Source: Rhodocollybia butyracea (lineage: Eukaryota > Basidiomycota > Agaricomycetes > Agaricales > Omphalotaceae). From it: a DNA stretch of 64,000 nt. The stretch's first letter is position 1, and every line of letters begins with the position of its first letter. This document shows positions 32,775 to 45,642 of this stretch, piece by piece. Made by a program: the position numbers and the translations under genes. Below the pieces are notes generated by a model, which saw nothing but the letters and a program-made list of their open reading frames with translations, ran no database searches and was not told where the DNA came from. The stretch covers positions 1-64,000 of the forward strand of contig JADNRY010000046.1 of the NCBI GenBank assembly GCA_015501585.1. The letters are read 5' to 3'.

Positions 32775-34018
32775 ATGAGCTCTGGATCCTCTTCAAGCGC
32801 ACCTAATGGAATCCATCACCATCCGGAAAGCTCTTCTTCGCCTCATACCAAAAACTCAGCCCATTCCCCTTATTTGAACGGTCTTGCTGACCCGTGAGGC
32901 AATTTTTTTTCGCCTCTGGCAGTGGATCTGATTGCGTGTTCTTTAGGTCTCCTCATAACCAACAAATCATCAAATATTTGTATGATTCCGGTTTTCAGCG
33001 CGGTGTGAGTTCTTGTCCAATCTTTCATCCTTTCATACTATAACTTTTCCTTAGGAATTCGCCGACACAGTGCTTGTGAGTCTTTCAAGTCTGCAATCCC
33101 TACGTCTCTGAACTTTACTTCAAAGCATGTTCATCATAATATATACCAACTCCATGCTCTCATCCTATCACGTTCGCCATACCTTCTACAGCTCTTATCT
33201 ACTTCGCCTGTCCAAGTTGGTGTGCCACGAACTATTTACGTACCAGTGGAGAGAGAACCAGAGGTATCACAGGAAGGTTTTGCAATTGGTACGCGTCCGT
33301 CGCTCTTCTTTTTTGCGGGGCTTACCCGCCGAATAGCTCTGGGATACTTGTACTCCTCCGTGAGCCTGAAACTTATCCGGCCAGAAAACGCACGAGCAGT
33401 CCTTGCTGCAGGATTAATGCTGGGAGGCATGCCTGAGCTTTGTGAACTGGCCTACGAAAACTGCAAGGGCTCTATATCAATTGAAACAATCGATGTTTGG
33501 CTTCAATTTGTTGACGCGATCCCTTCTCCAACAAGTGGCACAGATACCCCAGAAGTATCCCATGTCAGAATATTTGGGCCCTACGCTCAACGTCTGTGCG
33601 AGGACGTGTTCCACTTCCTGGTAGTGACTCTTCCAGAGATTCTGGAAATAAATACCCCTCCGTCTGATGGTACTCCGACCACTTCAGAAAATGGACGCGA
33701 GATGCTGCTTCAAGTATTTTCCAGAGTACCTTTCGAGATGTTCAAAGCTGCTATTGAATCACCGAGCTTCCAGATTGGTATGTACAGCGCTTTTTTAGTG
33801 GATTTATTCAATTTAAAACCCACGTGTATTCAGGATCGGACCAAGCGAGGTTTAAATTTGCGAAAGAGGCAGTTGAGACAAGGAAACTTGGAATTGCACG
33901 GGGACCTGGCTGCGAAGAGACCGTGGTTCTGGCCTTCGGTGGGGGTAACTTTGGAACAAGTGCTGTCCATGTTACTCGGAAAATGCGTAAGCGGCCTTTG
34001 TGGAAGGTTAATTCATGA
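32775..34018 (+). CDS. BTB-domain-like fungal protein
   Basis: The ATG at 32775 begins a Ser/His-rich leader. Short introns follow. The coding path then reads IIKYLYDSGFQRG, EFADTVL, YQLHALILSRSPYLLQLLST, VGVPRTIYVPVEREPEV and ALGYLYSSVSLKLI. This order (degradation-free ADT-V-L, then LHAIILSRSPY-L, then LGYLYS) is that of BTB/POZ domains. After it come ARAVLAAGLMLGGMPELCEL, a helical region and FAKEAVETRKLGIARG with GGGNFG and TRKMRKRPLWKV. The frame stops at 34018, but an alternative donor at 34007 means additional 3' exons between 34100 and 34380 cannot be excluded. The role is unknown; BTB proteins often serve as Cul3 adaptors. Confidence 0.68.
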
Positions 34019-34602
34019 GAACAATAGAGTCTTCTTGGTCGGTATAGTTAGGAGGAATAATGCTTTATTCTTTGCTTATTCTCTATCTTGAACTACCTTC
34101 ACCGCCGAGCCTGTCCTCCGCCAATCATTGAATCAAAGGGTTGCATGTCTACATTCTGATTTCTTCAATTCTGCGCGACTGCATACGCTCCTCCAGACTG
34201 CTCCACCTCGTCTTTCAATTCCATAAACTGCGTGTTGTAGGACCCTGTTGTTATGCCTATGCTCCCGAACCGTCTAACTCTTGTCAAAATGCTCTTGTTC
34301 AGGAACAGTCAGCATATGGTGATGAGTCGGACTTTTTTTGGGTTAAAGTCCGGTATGGTGCAATTAAACTCTTTTAGTGTCCGAGCTATCCATGAAACCA
34401 CAAATAGGAGCGCGACTGGCTGTAAGTGACTTGGAGTTCCCCCAACACCTACCACCAGTTCAAAGTGACCGCTTTTTGTGCTCATGCGCCACTATCGATT
34501 TCCTTCCCATGGAAGACGCGCGTATCACGGGAGCTAGACCCAGGGAACGGGTTAAAAGACGAGACCCTGCTGTACATACTTCAAGTTACTCCCAACTTTC
34601 AA

Positions 34603-35283
34603 ATGGGCGAACAACCTTACGATCTATTCTTCACAGGCAAAGATGATCCCCGTAGTTGTGCAATCATTGGCGAGGACATCAAACCTGTTTTCTACTCTTT
34701 TGAAACCTTTGATAGAGACTTGACTTTGAATACTCGGACTATGGTGAGGACTCCAGGATGCTAGTAAACAAGGTGGCGCGATAAATGTTATCTACAGGTA
34801 ACGCGAGGGAAAGACGTGATTGCGTCTCTGGAATGGAGTCCAGGAAACCATTTAGGAATGGTTGTTTTCTCGAATGCTCGTCGGGTGCCTATGTCCCATC
34901 TCATTCTACCTGGCTCTACCAACAAGTGAGTTTTCCGCATGTTATTCTTTGACTATCAAATGTTTAGCCGGTTACCAGTGCACGCAACTTTGTATCAAGC
35001 AGCGATGGGAGAAGATACGAGTGGAGACGATGCTATCCTGACACCACAGCGTACGATGTACGTCTCTTGGCTATTTATTTGTTGCTCCCCGTCTCTGACT
35101 GAATCACAGCTATTTCTCTTGCCTAACAACGCACAAATAGCTGCTTTCCGTCGAATGAATACCCAGACAGTTGTCGGACCATCTCATGCGTTACTTCAAT
35201 ATCAGTTCACCAATGATCACCTTCTCCTAGAAGCTCTCCTCTCACTTTGCCTGTTTAGGTGGATCGACCGTCATGGAATGTAA
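34603..35283 (+). CDS. DUF6593-like fungal protein
   Basis: Exons 34603-34743, 34798-34925, 34979-35057 and 35110-35283 sum to 522 nt (173 aa). Recognisable blocks: MGEQPYDLFFTGKDDPRSCA, VFYSFETFDRDL, DVIASLEWSPGNHLGMVVF, VPMSHLILPGS, then SDGRRYEWRRCYPDTTAYD and LLPNNAQIAAFRR, VVGPSHALLQYQF. A central Glu-Trp (LEWSP) followed by a DGR-Y-EW strand is what I associate with the DUF6593 family of basidiomycete beta-rich proteins. Function is unknown. The start is the first in-frame ATG before the conserved region; upstream exons in 34100-34600 remain possible. Confidence 0.7.
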
Positions 35284-35384
35284 CGATTTATGCACATATT
35301 ATTATTATTGAGGTTGTCAATGAGTGTGTCCAGATAGATAAAAAAGCAACAGCTAGATAACGAGAGATGATAAGTTAAAGCAAA

Positions 35385-38300
35385 TTAAGCGGTTTTCATG
35401 GCACCGAGCATATGTTCCAAACGCTCTTCGACTGTCAAAAAATCAGATGCAGTCTGCCCAGTCATCGAAGATGTGGCGGAGGTAGAATATTCAGGGTGGC
35501 CCTGCGAAAAGTTGAAAGTTCCTGCATCCATCCCTTGTGAAAGGTTTTCAATCAGCCGACCAATCTGTGCAGACGAAGTGTAGAAAACCTGTAGTGACAT
35601 TACGGTGAGGAAAATACATGCCGCGGCGCAAAATAGTACTTGCCTTCGTCTCAGGTCTATTTTTTCCTTGAGCAGGGAGTAGCTTTTTACGAGACAAGAA
35701 AGACGAGTTACTTCCTTTAGATCCTTGTCTTGTATGGTCCCTCACGTATACTTGAAGACCTTCATCATCATAATCGGACTGGAAACTGCTCCGACCAGCG
35801 TACTCTGAATCAGCGTCGTCATCACGAAGTCCATTGACGATAGACCTGGGTGACCATCAGAAATCGAATCGGATTTTATTTAGAAAAAAAAACACTCACC
35901 AAATGGTCTCCCCATTCGCAAGCTCGATTACTTCCAGCGCCGGTCCTGGTTCAGACGAGCTACCGGCTTCTGGAGGTGCCGACTGGGAGCCTTTCTCACC
36001 CAAGTACCCGTCATCATACCCATCATACGTGTTATTGGAATGTCCACCAACCGGGGACACGCCTATTCCTTTGTTCCATGATGGAGGCAACTGGGGAACC
36101 GGAGGTGATTCATCGGTGGAGAATCTTCGTGCAGTTGGCGAACGGGGTGGTGGTGGTGTCGGGGCTCGCTCGTAAACAGAACGATTAGACGAAACAGCAC
36201 TGATCGCACTAGCTCGACGACGACGGGAACCTTTCCTCGCCAAACCATTCAAATCGGCAACAGAAATGGCCCGATCTTCAGGATATATAATAGTCCTCCG
36301 TACGATGGTATTGGTATCATCCTGACCACGTTGACGAGGCCGACGAGTACCGACACTCGGGCTAGCACTTGCACCGACATTATCATTCTGCTTCATGGAT
36401 GATTTTCGGGATACAGAGGTTTTGCGGGTTGGATCTTCGAACGTAGACCAATCACCTTGGGGTGTAGGGCTTCGGAACTGACGTTCATCACGATTTTCTT
36501 GCCTTGATTTCGTAGCGGTAGAATTGTTCCTGTTCAACATCGTCGATTTGGTCGAAATCGAGCCGGAACGAACAAGTAGCTCGCTCAACTGTCCTCGATC
36601 GAGACCAAGATCATTTGCGGCGTTGAACAACTGTTTCAGAGCCAAAGTTTCCTGTGGATTCATATCCGCCGGTTGGTCCGAATTGTTAGGCGAAAGGTGT
36701 GTTGCCTGAGGCATCGAAGGTGATGAATGAGAAGCATATGTAAATTGAGAATTTATTGCTGTCGGTGACTTCGCTTCTTCGTTCAATGGCGAACCTGGGA
36801 AAACAGGTGATGGGACCTGGGCAGGAGACATTTGGTACGGCAGAGCACGCAGTTGCTGGCTCTTGTAATCAACAGAGTCTGCTGTACGTCCTTTGCCCCG
36901 GAAACGAGCCATAAACCCTTTTAATCCAGGCCCGGCAGAAGCAGGCGGACTAGGAACTGGAACAACCGGGACTCTGAATCGGCCAAGTTCACTGGCGCTG
37001 ACGGCATCGACGGGATGTAGTTTGACCGGGTCGTATACAGCGAACTGAGTTTGGCTGCTAGTTGTATTGGGCTGGCTGCTACTAGTTGTATTGGGTTGGA
37101 TATCTACTGGGTAAGGAGTTATTTTTATCTCCTCGATAGGTAGGTTGCCTTTCCGCAGCGTCCCTCTAAGCTTTCTGAACCGGGAGCCAATCTTAGAGGG
37201 TGGACCACTGGAGGAAGTTGTGGATAACGGCGTGCGAAGAGGTATCGTGTCTACGCTCGTCGAAGCGGATACTAGCGTGGGAGTGGATATTTGGTGAGGG
37301 CTTATTTTTTTCCGAATCGATGGGGTGGAGACAAGTCCCTCTTTCGATAGATTGGAGTTGGAAGGTCGCTTTCGAAGAGCCAACATGGCAGCATCTGCTT
37401 TTCGTTGAACCTCGCGTGCAAGGTCAGCTTGTTCTTCGAGAGTTTGGGGAATATGTGGAGTTGAAGGACTTCGAAGAGGGTTATAGAAAGAGGAGGGTGA
37501 AGGTGAGGGGAGGCCCGCAATGTTCAAAGGTTGGATGTTAAAGGAAGGAAGTGAAGGTGAATTAGAAATGGATTCAGTTTGCTTGGGTATCGAGTCAGAA
37601 TGCGATATATTATCATGAAGGGAGAGCGGTATATCATCATGGGGAGAGAGCGGCCTGGAAGCATCTGTTTCTACAGGAGTATTCTCGCCAAAAAGAACCT
37701 GTGCGAGGTCGCGGTTTCTGCGCGTCGAAGGGGATATATCTTGAGAAGAAGCTGGAACCTCCGTAGTGTTGATAGGGGGAAGAGACGCATCTCTATTGAT
37801 GCTGTCCAGAACCGAATTGAGTAAGGCGCTCGCTTTAGAAATCTGATCAACGTTTAATCCACCCGTCGTCTCCGACGGGGGCGTTTGCTGCGGTGGTGGG
37901 GTAACGATCTATGGAGAGGATGAGAAGATTGCCAACAGGACTATAATAATGGTCACAAACCCGGTGATTAAGGGAGTAATTTGACTGAGAAGTCGACGGA
38001 CGACGCCTCCGCAATGAAGGAACACGCTCCCGTGGCTCGAGAACTGCGGAATTTTTGAAAGCCACTGCACTAACCAATTTATCCTGGATAGCAGAGAAGT
38101 CAGACTTGTGTAGTCCTGCATAACTTCCTATCACATCTTCCGGATCCCACTCGGTATCAGGAGAGCCACCTGGGGTGATAGAGCCGGACTGGGACGAAAA
38201 TGCCAGATCATGCCACGGAAGTTGCTGGGGTTCTGCATCTACAAATAGAAACTTGTTGTCATCTTCCCAAGAGTGATAGCTAGATCCCCTAGATTCGAGC

Positions 38301-40339
38301 GAAGACCGGGAAGAATTTGCTATCGGGGAAAAAAGAACAGGGCTATACGGCGATAGGGAGAAGGGAATAGATGATAACCCGTTCGAGTTTTGCTTCGACG
38401 ACCGTTTGCTCACTTGCCTCGGAGAGGTATCCATAGCTGAAAAGGTTGGTGATATCGGGGACCGACCGGGTGATTGAGTCGGGGTAGGAGAACGAACAGT
38501 AGGCGAGTTAAGATCAATGCCAGAGATGGTCGACGGTGGTCGATTATCGTAGGATCCGCCTGAATAGCTAGCACTAAAAAAAGCCGTAGACGGAGAGCTG
38601 CGCTCCAGTATCGGTGAATCAGGTAAAGCAGGCGATCGCAGCGATCGTGAAGTCGACTTTGAGTGCCCATGCGCAGTGTATCCTCCATGAGGGTCAGTGC
38701 TACCCTCTGCGTCACTAAACCAGCTACCATTACGATCGTGCTTGAATGTACTCTTCTGTGGGGGAGATTGCGTAGCAGGAAACGTCCAAGTTACATTCGA
38801 AGGGGTACTGGGTCGCGATGTCGAGACTGCAGCGGCAGTGAAAGGCTGATACGACGGCCCTGAAAGAGGTGATGCTGGACGTCTGCGTCCAGGCACAGGA
38901 GAAGAATCAAAATCTGTGACTTCCGTGCCACGTTCGCCACGTTGTGCAGGGTCAATACTCCGCTGCAAGAAAGGTGGCGACATCGGCCGAGACAAAGACA
39001 ACTGCCTCGAGTGATCCGAGGTGGAAGACGGCGGCGGCGGCGTCATGGATTTTGGTGGGGAAAAGACACCCGAACCATTTGCAGCTCGAGGAGTTATGGA
39101 ATGTGAACGTAGAATGTCGTTGTCCATGTCTTCTCGCGGAGTCATTGGGCGAGGCATTCCAGGAATATAGCCAGGAAGAATATGAGATGGAAGAGGTGAC
39201 ATTCGCTTTTCCTCTGGTTCGGTTCGGACTTGATGGTCAGAGGATATGGCCATGCCAGATTCAAAGACATCTGGGTTGAGATTGTCCTATGTAGGATTAA
39301 AAAACAAGACGAGCCAAAAACAGGTAATCACGCACTGTTGTCCGAGGCTCTACGCTCGCGCGTGTGATTGGAGTTGAGCGAGGCATGAGAATCTCGTCCT
39401 CTGCATCTTCTTCAAGCTCTCTTATGGCTTCTTCCAGGGCCAGTGAAGCACGTTTGAAGGCGTTTGGACCGAATGACTTTGAGAGACGATATTCTGTTGG
39501 ACCGTCCTCAGTGTGGGGTGCCGGTGCTATGGGTGGAGTAGATCGCATTTCTGGAGTGATTGGCCTGAGTTCATTTGATGAGGCTTCTGATGGAGCGCCA
39601 GAAGCTATACGAGAACTGGCATGCTTGCTCGGAGATGTGGTACTACGGACATATGAGTAGTCTCTAAGTCGGCCAGACCCAAAGAGATTGTTGCTGTAGC
39701 GTTTTGTCGACCGGCTAGAGCTTGAGCGAATGGATTCAGACTTGTCTGCAGGCGCTGCGTACCTGGTGCGCAGACCAAGACTCTCAAGGATCATGTCTTC
39801 CTCCTCCTCTGAGATCTGATTCTCGACGCCGCGGGCTCGCTGTTCGGCCAATCTGGAGCGCAAAAGGTCCACCGGCAAAGGTTCTCCAGAAGAATTGCGC
39901 AGAAGAGAGAAGCGACGGGTGAGGCTAGATTGCAGGCTGAGTATTTAACGTTGTAGGAAAAGCAGAAACAAACTCTGGGAGAATCAGCGACGTGCGAAAG
40001 TCGTCTTCGGAAGGCAGCTCGGGCAGGATTTGGGGAATTTGGTTTGGTGAAGGCGGCGGCGATACCGAAGTTTGTAAAGGAGCGAGAACAGGATACTGAG
40101 TCTTCTTGGCGTCGGATTTCTTTCTGGAAAGTATTGTAATTTAGATACGCGATTCTGCGAAAACAACAGATTGTTAATACTGACCGCAGACGATTCATTC
40201 CTTCCTCGTTGTATACACGTTGCAGACGAAATAGGAAGTAATGAACGGGTAGAGCCTTGTGTAGACCACGAGGAGTTGGTAAGTAAATAAGCGCTTCAGT
40301 GAGAAAAAACAAATCCCTAATCCAGATATTTGATGCCAT
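35385..40339 (-). CDS. Very long Ser/Pro-rich conserved fungal protein, unknown function
   Basis: Several large exons in compatible order make one protein of roughly 1500 residues. The N terminus (start 40339) is compact and helical: MASNIWIRDLFFLTEALIYL and RGLHKALPVHYFLFRLQRVY, followed by KKSDAKKTQYPVLAP. Then come RFSLLRNSSGEPLPVDLLRS, a helical EEEEDMILESLGLRTRY and AFKRASLALEEAIRELEEDA. The rest is low in complexity with dense Ser-Pro and Thr-Pro pairs (SITPRAANGSGVFSPPKSMT), consistent with CDK/MAPK phosphorylation. Near the C terminus IIYPEDRAISVADLNGLARK is conserved-looking, and the protein ends LEHMLGAMKTA. I recognise no domain and assign no role. Exon limits between 37530 and 37850 and at 39254-39297 are approximate. 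Confidence 0.72.
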
Positions 40340-42237
40340 CAATTCTTCAGCCACATATAAACTAGTAAGTACTGGTGTACACCGCCGATTACTCTTTTAT
40401 ATTCACTAGATGCGTTAGAACCACCTTATCTCTGATGATAGAACATCCAGCCTCGCAGCCCGACAATTCCTACAACACACTATGCCCAAGATTCCCGAGC
40501 GTATTGAGTTGTTTTTTTACGTTTGGCTCCATATCGTGCTATTCGAGGGGGCCCTCTACATAGTATGTAAGGTTTAATCTGCGCTCAATACATTGCAGTA
40601 ATCGCACCAGCTGATTGCAGGTTGTATGATGTCTCCCGAAGCGAGTTGGGGGTATTCCAGCCCCTTTTGGCCGCTATATGCTGGACCTCAAGCATGGGCA
40701 TTCATACCTCATAACGAATGACGATACGGTTCCTGGAGTGTGTCTCCTGGCAAACTCAACAGGCAAACGTACTGAATTGGAGAGTGGTCCCTGCCAGTTG
40801 AAAGTCGTACTACAGTATGTGTATTCGGCTCGTGCTACATACTTACTCGGACAAAATCAAAAAAAAAATCAAACCCATTTAAATAATACCGCTTGAAAAA
40901 ACGATGTCCGGAAGGTAGGTCTATCAATAGTACTGAGAACCTCCAGCCGAATTGCAGCCCACCCCTTTCCTGCGAAGGAAAGATAAAACAAAGCTCCCAA
41001 TGAACATGGCAATTAATTACTATCTCTTTGTTTTTTTTGAAGCTTTCGTCATCACTACGTTTTCTTCTCACCCGATTCAAGCTTAGAATTCTAAGGGTAC
41101 GTCCAGGCAGGAACTGTCGCCGTTCCAAACAACTGCTGTGGGCATGCTTTTTGTAAATAAATAAAAAACTTCCAGTTTGTGTTCCTGTTGTTGACAGGGT
41201 TGAGCTGGTGCAGAAAAAGTGCTGCGTATGCGACAGTATCGATATGGAAGTCACAGTAGCAGCCAGCCCTGCGAAGATTCGTATGAAAAAGGTGTATGTA
41301 TCGATTATGGAACACACCCTTGTACTAAACGTATAGTATGTCTCCCTTCCTTGGGGTACACAAGCTGGAGCCTGTGTCGCCGACAAACGCCTCGCTATGA
41401 CTACGTTAATCTCATCGCAGGTTTCCGTGCTGCCCTATCGTATCGTCTGACGAGATCTAGGTGTGTTCCAGTAAGAATATGAGAGCCGGATCCTAAAGAG
41501 GATATGTAGTTGAGAGTCATCCGTATTGGCTGGCGTCGTCCAAGTTTGTCGTTGGATAGTACCTGTGAGAAGCGGGATATGTACATGAACACCCAGAGTT
41601 GATAGATATACATTTTTTGCCTGCCAAACCCTTACTCGGAAAGAGTGTACCATCATGGCGTTTTTTTGTATAGTCGTGGAAGATGAAAGATCTTGAATTC
41701 GATTGTGGAGTGCTCGTTCGGTGTCTCAAACCAACAGTCTGGTGTAGAGTCTTTGATTTCGCTAATTTAGGCCTACCTACTTCGTCGCCGCCGTACGCTA
41801 TGGTTTCTTGACTTTCAGATAGTCGCCAGTCGCAGAAGCGGATGGGCAAAGAAACGTTGGTCTTTCTAGACAGGCTGCAGGCGCAATGCGCTGTTTAAAG
41901 TACGAGAAAAGATGGATTTTTATTGCGGTGTAAGTTAGCCATATGTATATTCGATTTTCTGTCCATTGCTGCAAAGTTTTCATCGTGGCATCTTCTGTGA
42001 TGCTGAGCAACTCTGTCTTCCGCCTGAGTAGAGCTGCGCTTCTACAGCGATGAGGACTGCCAAGCAGAAAAGTTGTGATAGGAACACAGTGCCAGAGTCG
42101 CAGATAGATTCGTACTTGAAGCAGAGGGAAAGGCCAAAGGTTCGTCAAGCTCTATATCCGATATGGGTACAAGTTCAGAATGTAACGGAGTGAGCGGACG
42201 CGTGCACAGGAGTAGGTGGACACGAAGATGAAGCGAT
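40340..42237. other. Gene-poor region, no supported gene
   Basis: This 1.9-kb stretch contains open frames on both strands (for example 40835-41849 on the minus strand). Their products are Cys/Tyr/His-rich and without recognisable motifs, as expected from non-coding DNA. Part of it may be the 3' end of the weak gene candidate that starts at 42411. Confidence 0.35.
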
Positions 42238-42411
42238 TCATGACTTTTGGACCTGGGACGTTTGGAGCTGTTGGTTCCCCATCATCTTCGTCGACGCGTT
42301 GATTTCTGACGAGAGCCTAATGTTCGAGGCTTCTTCATCTGTGATCCTTGCCCATCCTGTATTCGTGAGGATATCCGGGTAGAGGAAACTGAATTTGCTG
42401 TTGGCATCCAT
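41798..42411 (-). CDS. Low-confidence two-exon gene candidate
   Basis: ATG at 42411 opens a 50-residue frame of ordinary composition (MDANSKFSFLYPDIL and TDEEASNIRLSSEINAS). A GT donor after TSQ and an acceptor TATAG (near 42157) would join it in frame to a 116-residue frame ending at 41798. I recognise no family and the second exon is rich in Leu/Arg/Tyr, so it may be chance. No downstream homology or regulatory site supports it. Confidence 0.2.
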
Positions 42412-42613
42412 TAGTTCGTTTGCAGAAATAAAAATTATGTTCCGAGCGTCGAGGATGTAGCTAACGCGTCAACAAAGAAAAGTAAACGATTGCGTTTGCG
42501 GTTGAGCCCGACCGGCCCCAGAGACCCATTCCTAATTACATAAGCTAAGAAATAAATTGCAAGCCCCTATAGCGATTTTCAACGTCAACCCCCTAGAGAG
42601 GACTACGGCGTTC

Positions 42614-43565
42614 ATGTCAGAACCGACTCTTTTGTTTAAGCCTCTACGGCCTGGTGATTTTACGAAACTTCCTGATGGATTTGACTATCCTCATACCATC
42701 TCTCAAGCCTCAAACACCACTGTGTTTGATTCTGGAATAGACAATCGAGACAGTAGAACTTGCGTGGGGAAAAATCGCGTGGTGGTAGCCACCCTGGTGT
42801 GGAACGTGCACATGTTGTGGATCCTACAGAGGATACTGTGGTACGAGATTATTTTCTGCTATAACAACCGATAAGTTACCCAGTTTCTCCAGTGGCAGTT
42901 TTTAAAGGACATAAATTGTGTACCAGCGTTTTCCAAATCTGCTTTGCATGAGCCCCGAAATGGTATTGTTCTGTGACCCACCATGGTGACTTCAATGCAT
43001 ACTTATTCTTTATCCGTTGGGTTCCTTCGGTAAGTCTCGGTTGTGTGACTGACGATCCCTTTGTTTTAACTCTCAACAGTTGCGTGTCTTTGTATTTATT
43101 AACTTCTCTCGATACCCAAGACTTGAACAATATCACGGCAAATCAGTTACTCTTGATCCAAATCATGTCCGTAATCCCTTCCCCGCTCCATTCCTCGTCC
43201 AGGAGATGCGAACAAGAGGGCATCATCCTTGGTATTCTGACCGACCAATATCTTCTCCGCCTCCTCCTTCTTATACTCCTGACAGTCAAGATGATTATGA
43301 GCTAATTCCAATGTCTAGGGGCGGGGCTGAAAGTGGAAGTAGAAGTGGTGAAACAGCCACAGATTCTCCTGAGGGACCAGGTCAACAGTACCTTCTGTTC
43401 AGTAATCCTTTCCAGGATCCAGGACTGCTCAGATCTATGTCCACGCAGTGGCAACAACTGCCAAGTTGGAAAGCGGCGAACATTGAGGGTCAGTCCTGGG
43501 AAGGAACATCAGAAGAAAATATACAGAGATATAAAGCCACCGTTGGTATCTCTGATACAAGTTAG
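42614..43565 (+). pseudogene. Fungal HNH-nuclease-like gene with frame breaks
   Basis: The parts resemble basidiomycete HNH-nuclease-domain proteins: an N-terminal FDYPHTISQASNTTVFDSG and RDSRTC, then HPGVERAHVVDPTED with the first metal-site His, THHGDFNAYLFFIRW with the His pair, and a C-terminal VFVFINFSRYPRLEQYHGKS followed by QEMRTRGHHPW. These blocks lie in different frames. The change near 42770-42785 and another near 42976 (CTGTGACCCACCATGG, one base short of an expected LC-THH reading) have no plausible intron. The remaining intron before LRVFVFINF (GTAAGT ... CAACAG) is intact. The last 100 residues are Ser/Gly/Pro-rich. Sequencing error is an alternative explanation for the shifts. 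Confidence 0.6.
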
Positions 43566-44545
43566 CTTGTAATCGTTGATAATTGCTAACGACCTCGAGA
43601 CATTCATTTGGTGCGATACGTGTAGCTAGGGCCCGACGGTTCCTAAATGGAACCAAGTCGATTGCACATCACCACCTCAAAATTTTATTATTCAAGCTTC
43701 GTTTATTAACCTGGATCATCTACTGGCACTTGAATCCAGATAAAAGCTGAACTCTGCATAGATTCAGCGCGGAACGTTTAGATATAAGAGTCGCCACGTT
43801 TGTAAGTATACCTCCGGAGCTGCATTGTACACTAACTTTTATTTACATGGGAGTACCGCGGATCGAAGGCAGGCTGTGTGGTTCTCGAGGAAACGCTTGT
43901 CCACTGTCAGTGTCAGTGTGTACGACTGGGAACGAGAATGAGCTGCGTAATCCCAGGTCGAAGCGGGTACATCAGGGTCAAATGGAAAACAGGACAGAAA
44001 TAGTCTTCTAGGCCACTTTCAAAAGCCAGCTTACCTACCTACGTACCTTTTCGATGGGATCCCCGAGTCTTGTTGAATCATTTGGAGATGGGCCAAGATG
44101 ATCGGTAAGTAATTGGCGAAATTTGTTCCATCTCTTGTATGGATCAACGGATTCAAGAGGTCAATCCTACTAGGGCAGCTTCGTCCGAACCCTCACAGGA
44201 GATCCTGGAGTATGTCGCAGAGGTCGCAAAGAGACGATTGGCGACGTATATGTTGCTGTCACTGTAAGTAAAACCGTGAGGATGCGTACTATCGAATTAA
44301 TAAAGAGCTCGTTGATGGAAGCTCCAAGTCCTACTAGGGCCGCACCGAGCGGTAACTTCCTTCGAGTCTTGAACGGTGCGGGTTCAGCTCTCCTTCACAC
44401 CCTCAGGCTCTAGTTCTCCTGTAACTTACACTATTCAAATCGTGTTCTCACAGGAATGGACGAGCGCTGAAGAGTAGCAAGAACATTCATTCATTTAATT
44501 GGTTTGCGTCAGGTCTAGCACAACCATACTACACTGCAAATAGAT
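43566..44545. other. Intergenic region with two splice-like segments
   Basis: No recognisable gene. Two GTAAGTAA donors (near 44104 and 44265) are each followed by an identical acceptor context (TCCTACTAG|GG, near 44173 and 44338). The sequence between reads MDQRIQEVNPTRAASSEPSQ in one frame from an ATG at 44139. It might be a short non-coding or upstream-ORF transcript; the evidence is thin. Confidence 0.3.
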
Positions 44546-45642
44546 TTAAGCATTTGACAACAATAAAGCAGCGCTTCCTAGTTGTCTGCGAATATCATGG
44601 AAATCTACGTCGTGGGCTGGAATTCGAAATGTTAGCCACCATCGAGAGTATAGAATGCGCAACTCACTGTCTTCGACTTCTCCCCAGCGTTCTATCTGAC
44701 TATTTACTTCCACTCTGGCAGCTTCGGATGCTTGGTCTACGGTAAGTCGTCGCTTAACCAATGCTAGAGCAATAATAAATGATTTTGTGGCATGAGTTCC
44801 ACGTTCAAGGGCTGGAAGATGGGTCAAGTTTGATATAAAATAAAGGACAAGTTGTACACACCAGCCATTTCCCATTGGTTGAAATCATCTATAGCCGCCA
44901 ACAACTTTTTCTTACTCTCCTCGGATTGTGAGTTGGAGAGTATCGACGTGAATTTTTCAATCTTTACGTCGAATATTTTTTCAGCCCAGGAGTACAATGG
45001 ATCCCAATGTGTTTCTTGCTGAGATACGAGCGGTGGCGGATAGTCTTGGTAGAAACTAGGCAGGCGTCAGCCTTCGGAATTGCGAATTAAGAGACGGCTT
45101 TACCATATAGTATCTGTATCTAAGTATTCCAGCAATGACTTCCGTACCTCCTGACGGGAGTTTGATTCCACAAAGTAGTCAATTGCTCTCGCAGCTAGTG
45201 AAGTCTGCAAAGTTGTTAATATCCGACTATTCTTTGACGATACTACACCAACCATGGGCAACGCATAAGGCTTTATGACTGTCTTTTGATTCTCCCATTC
45301 CGCGGCTATGAGGGTGGCTACCAGACGCTTGCTATGAGGAAGAAGTAAGATGTTGCCCGAAGGAGTTTTGAGAGCACGCTTGTCGAGGGTTATTGCTATC
45401 CCTTCGTTCCGATTTTCTACTCCTACAGTTTTCCAAAATCGTTTCAAGGTTGTTTCAGCACCTGAAAAGATGAAAAGTAATTAGTAAGATGAATGTAAGT
45501 TCCATTCGGAAGACACACGATTTGTTTCTGTAATTGGGGGTCCATCCACGAAATCTGCCGCAGTAGATTTTAATCGACTCGGGTAGCGAAAGCACCTTGA
45601 CGCGCTCAAAAGTCTAGCGTGGTGCAAGCCAGAAAGCAGCAT
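44546..45642 (-). CDS. ATP12-like F1-ATPase assembly chaperone
   Basis: Atp12 binds the alpha subunit of mitochondrial F1-ATPase before assembly. The start at 45642 gives an import signal (MLLSGLHHARLLSASRCFRY). After an intron comes TTLKRFWKTVGVENRNEG, then ITLDKRALKTPSGNILLLPH, LVATLIAAEWENQKTVIKPY, LEYLDTDT, and in the last exons TKSFIIALALVKRRLTVDQA, VEVNSQIERWGEVED and YHDIRRQLGSAALLL-like HDIRRQLGSAALLLSNA. These are the family signatures at expected spacing, so the protein appears complete. MSH3 starts 88 bp away in the opposite direction. Confidence 0.92.

Noticed and set aside
40835..41849. Several overlapping minus-strand frames as a secreted Cys-rich protein
   Set aside because: No signal peptide, no consistent splice path and no recurrent Cys pattern were found.
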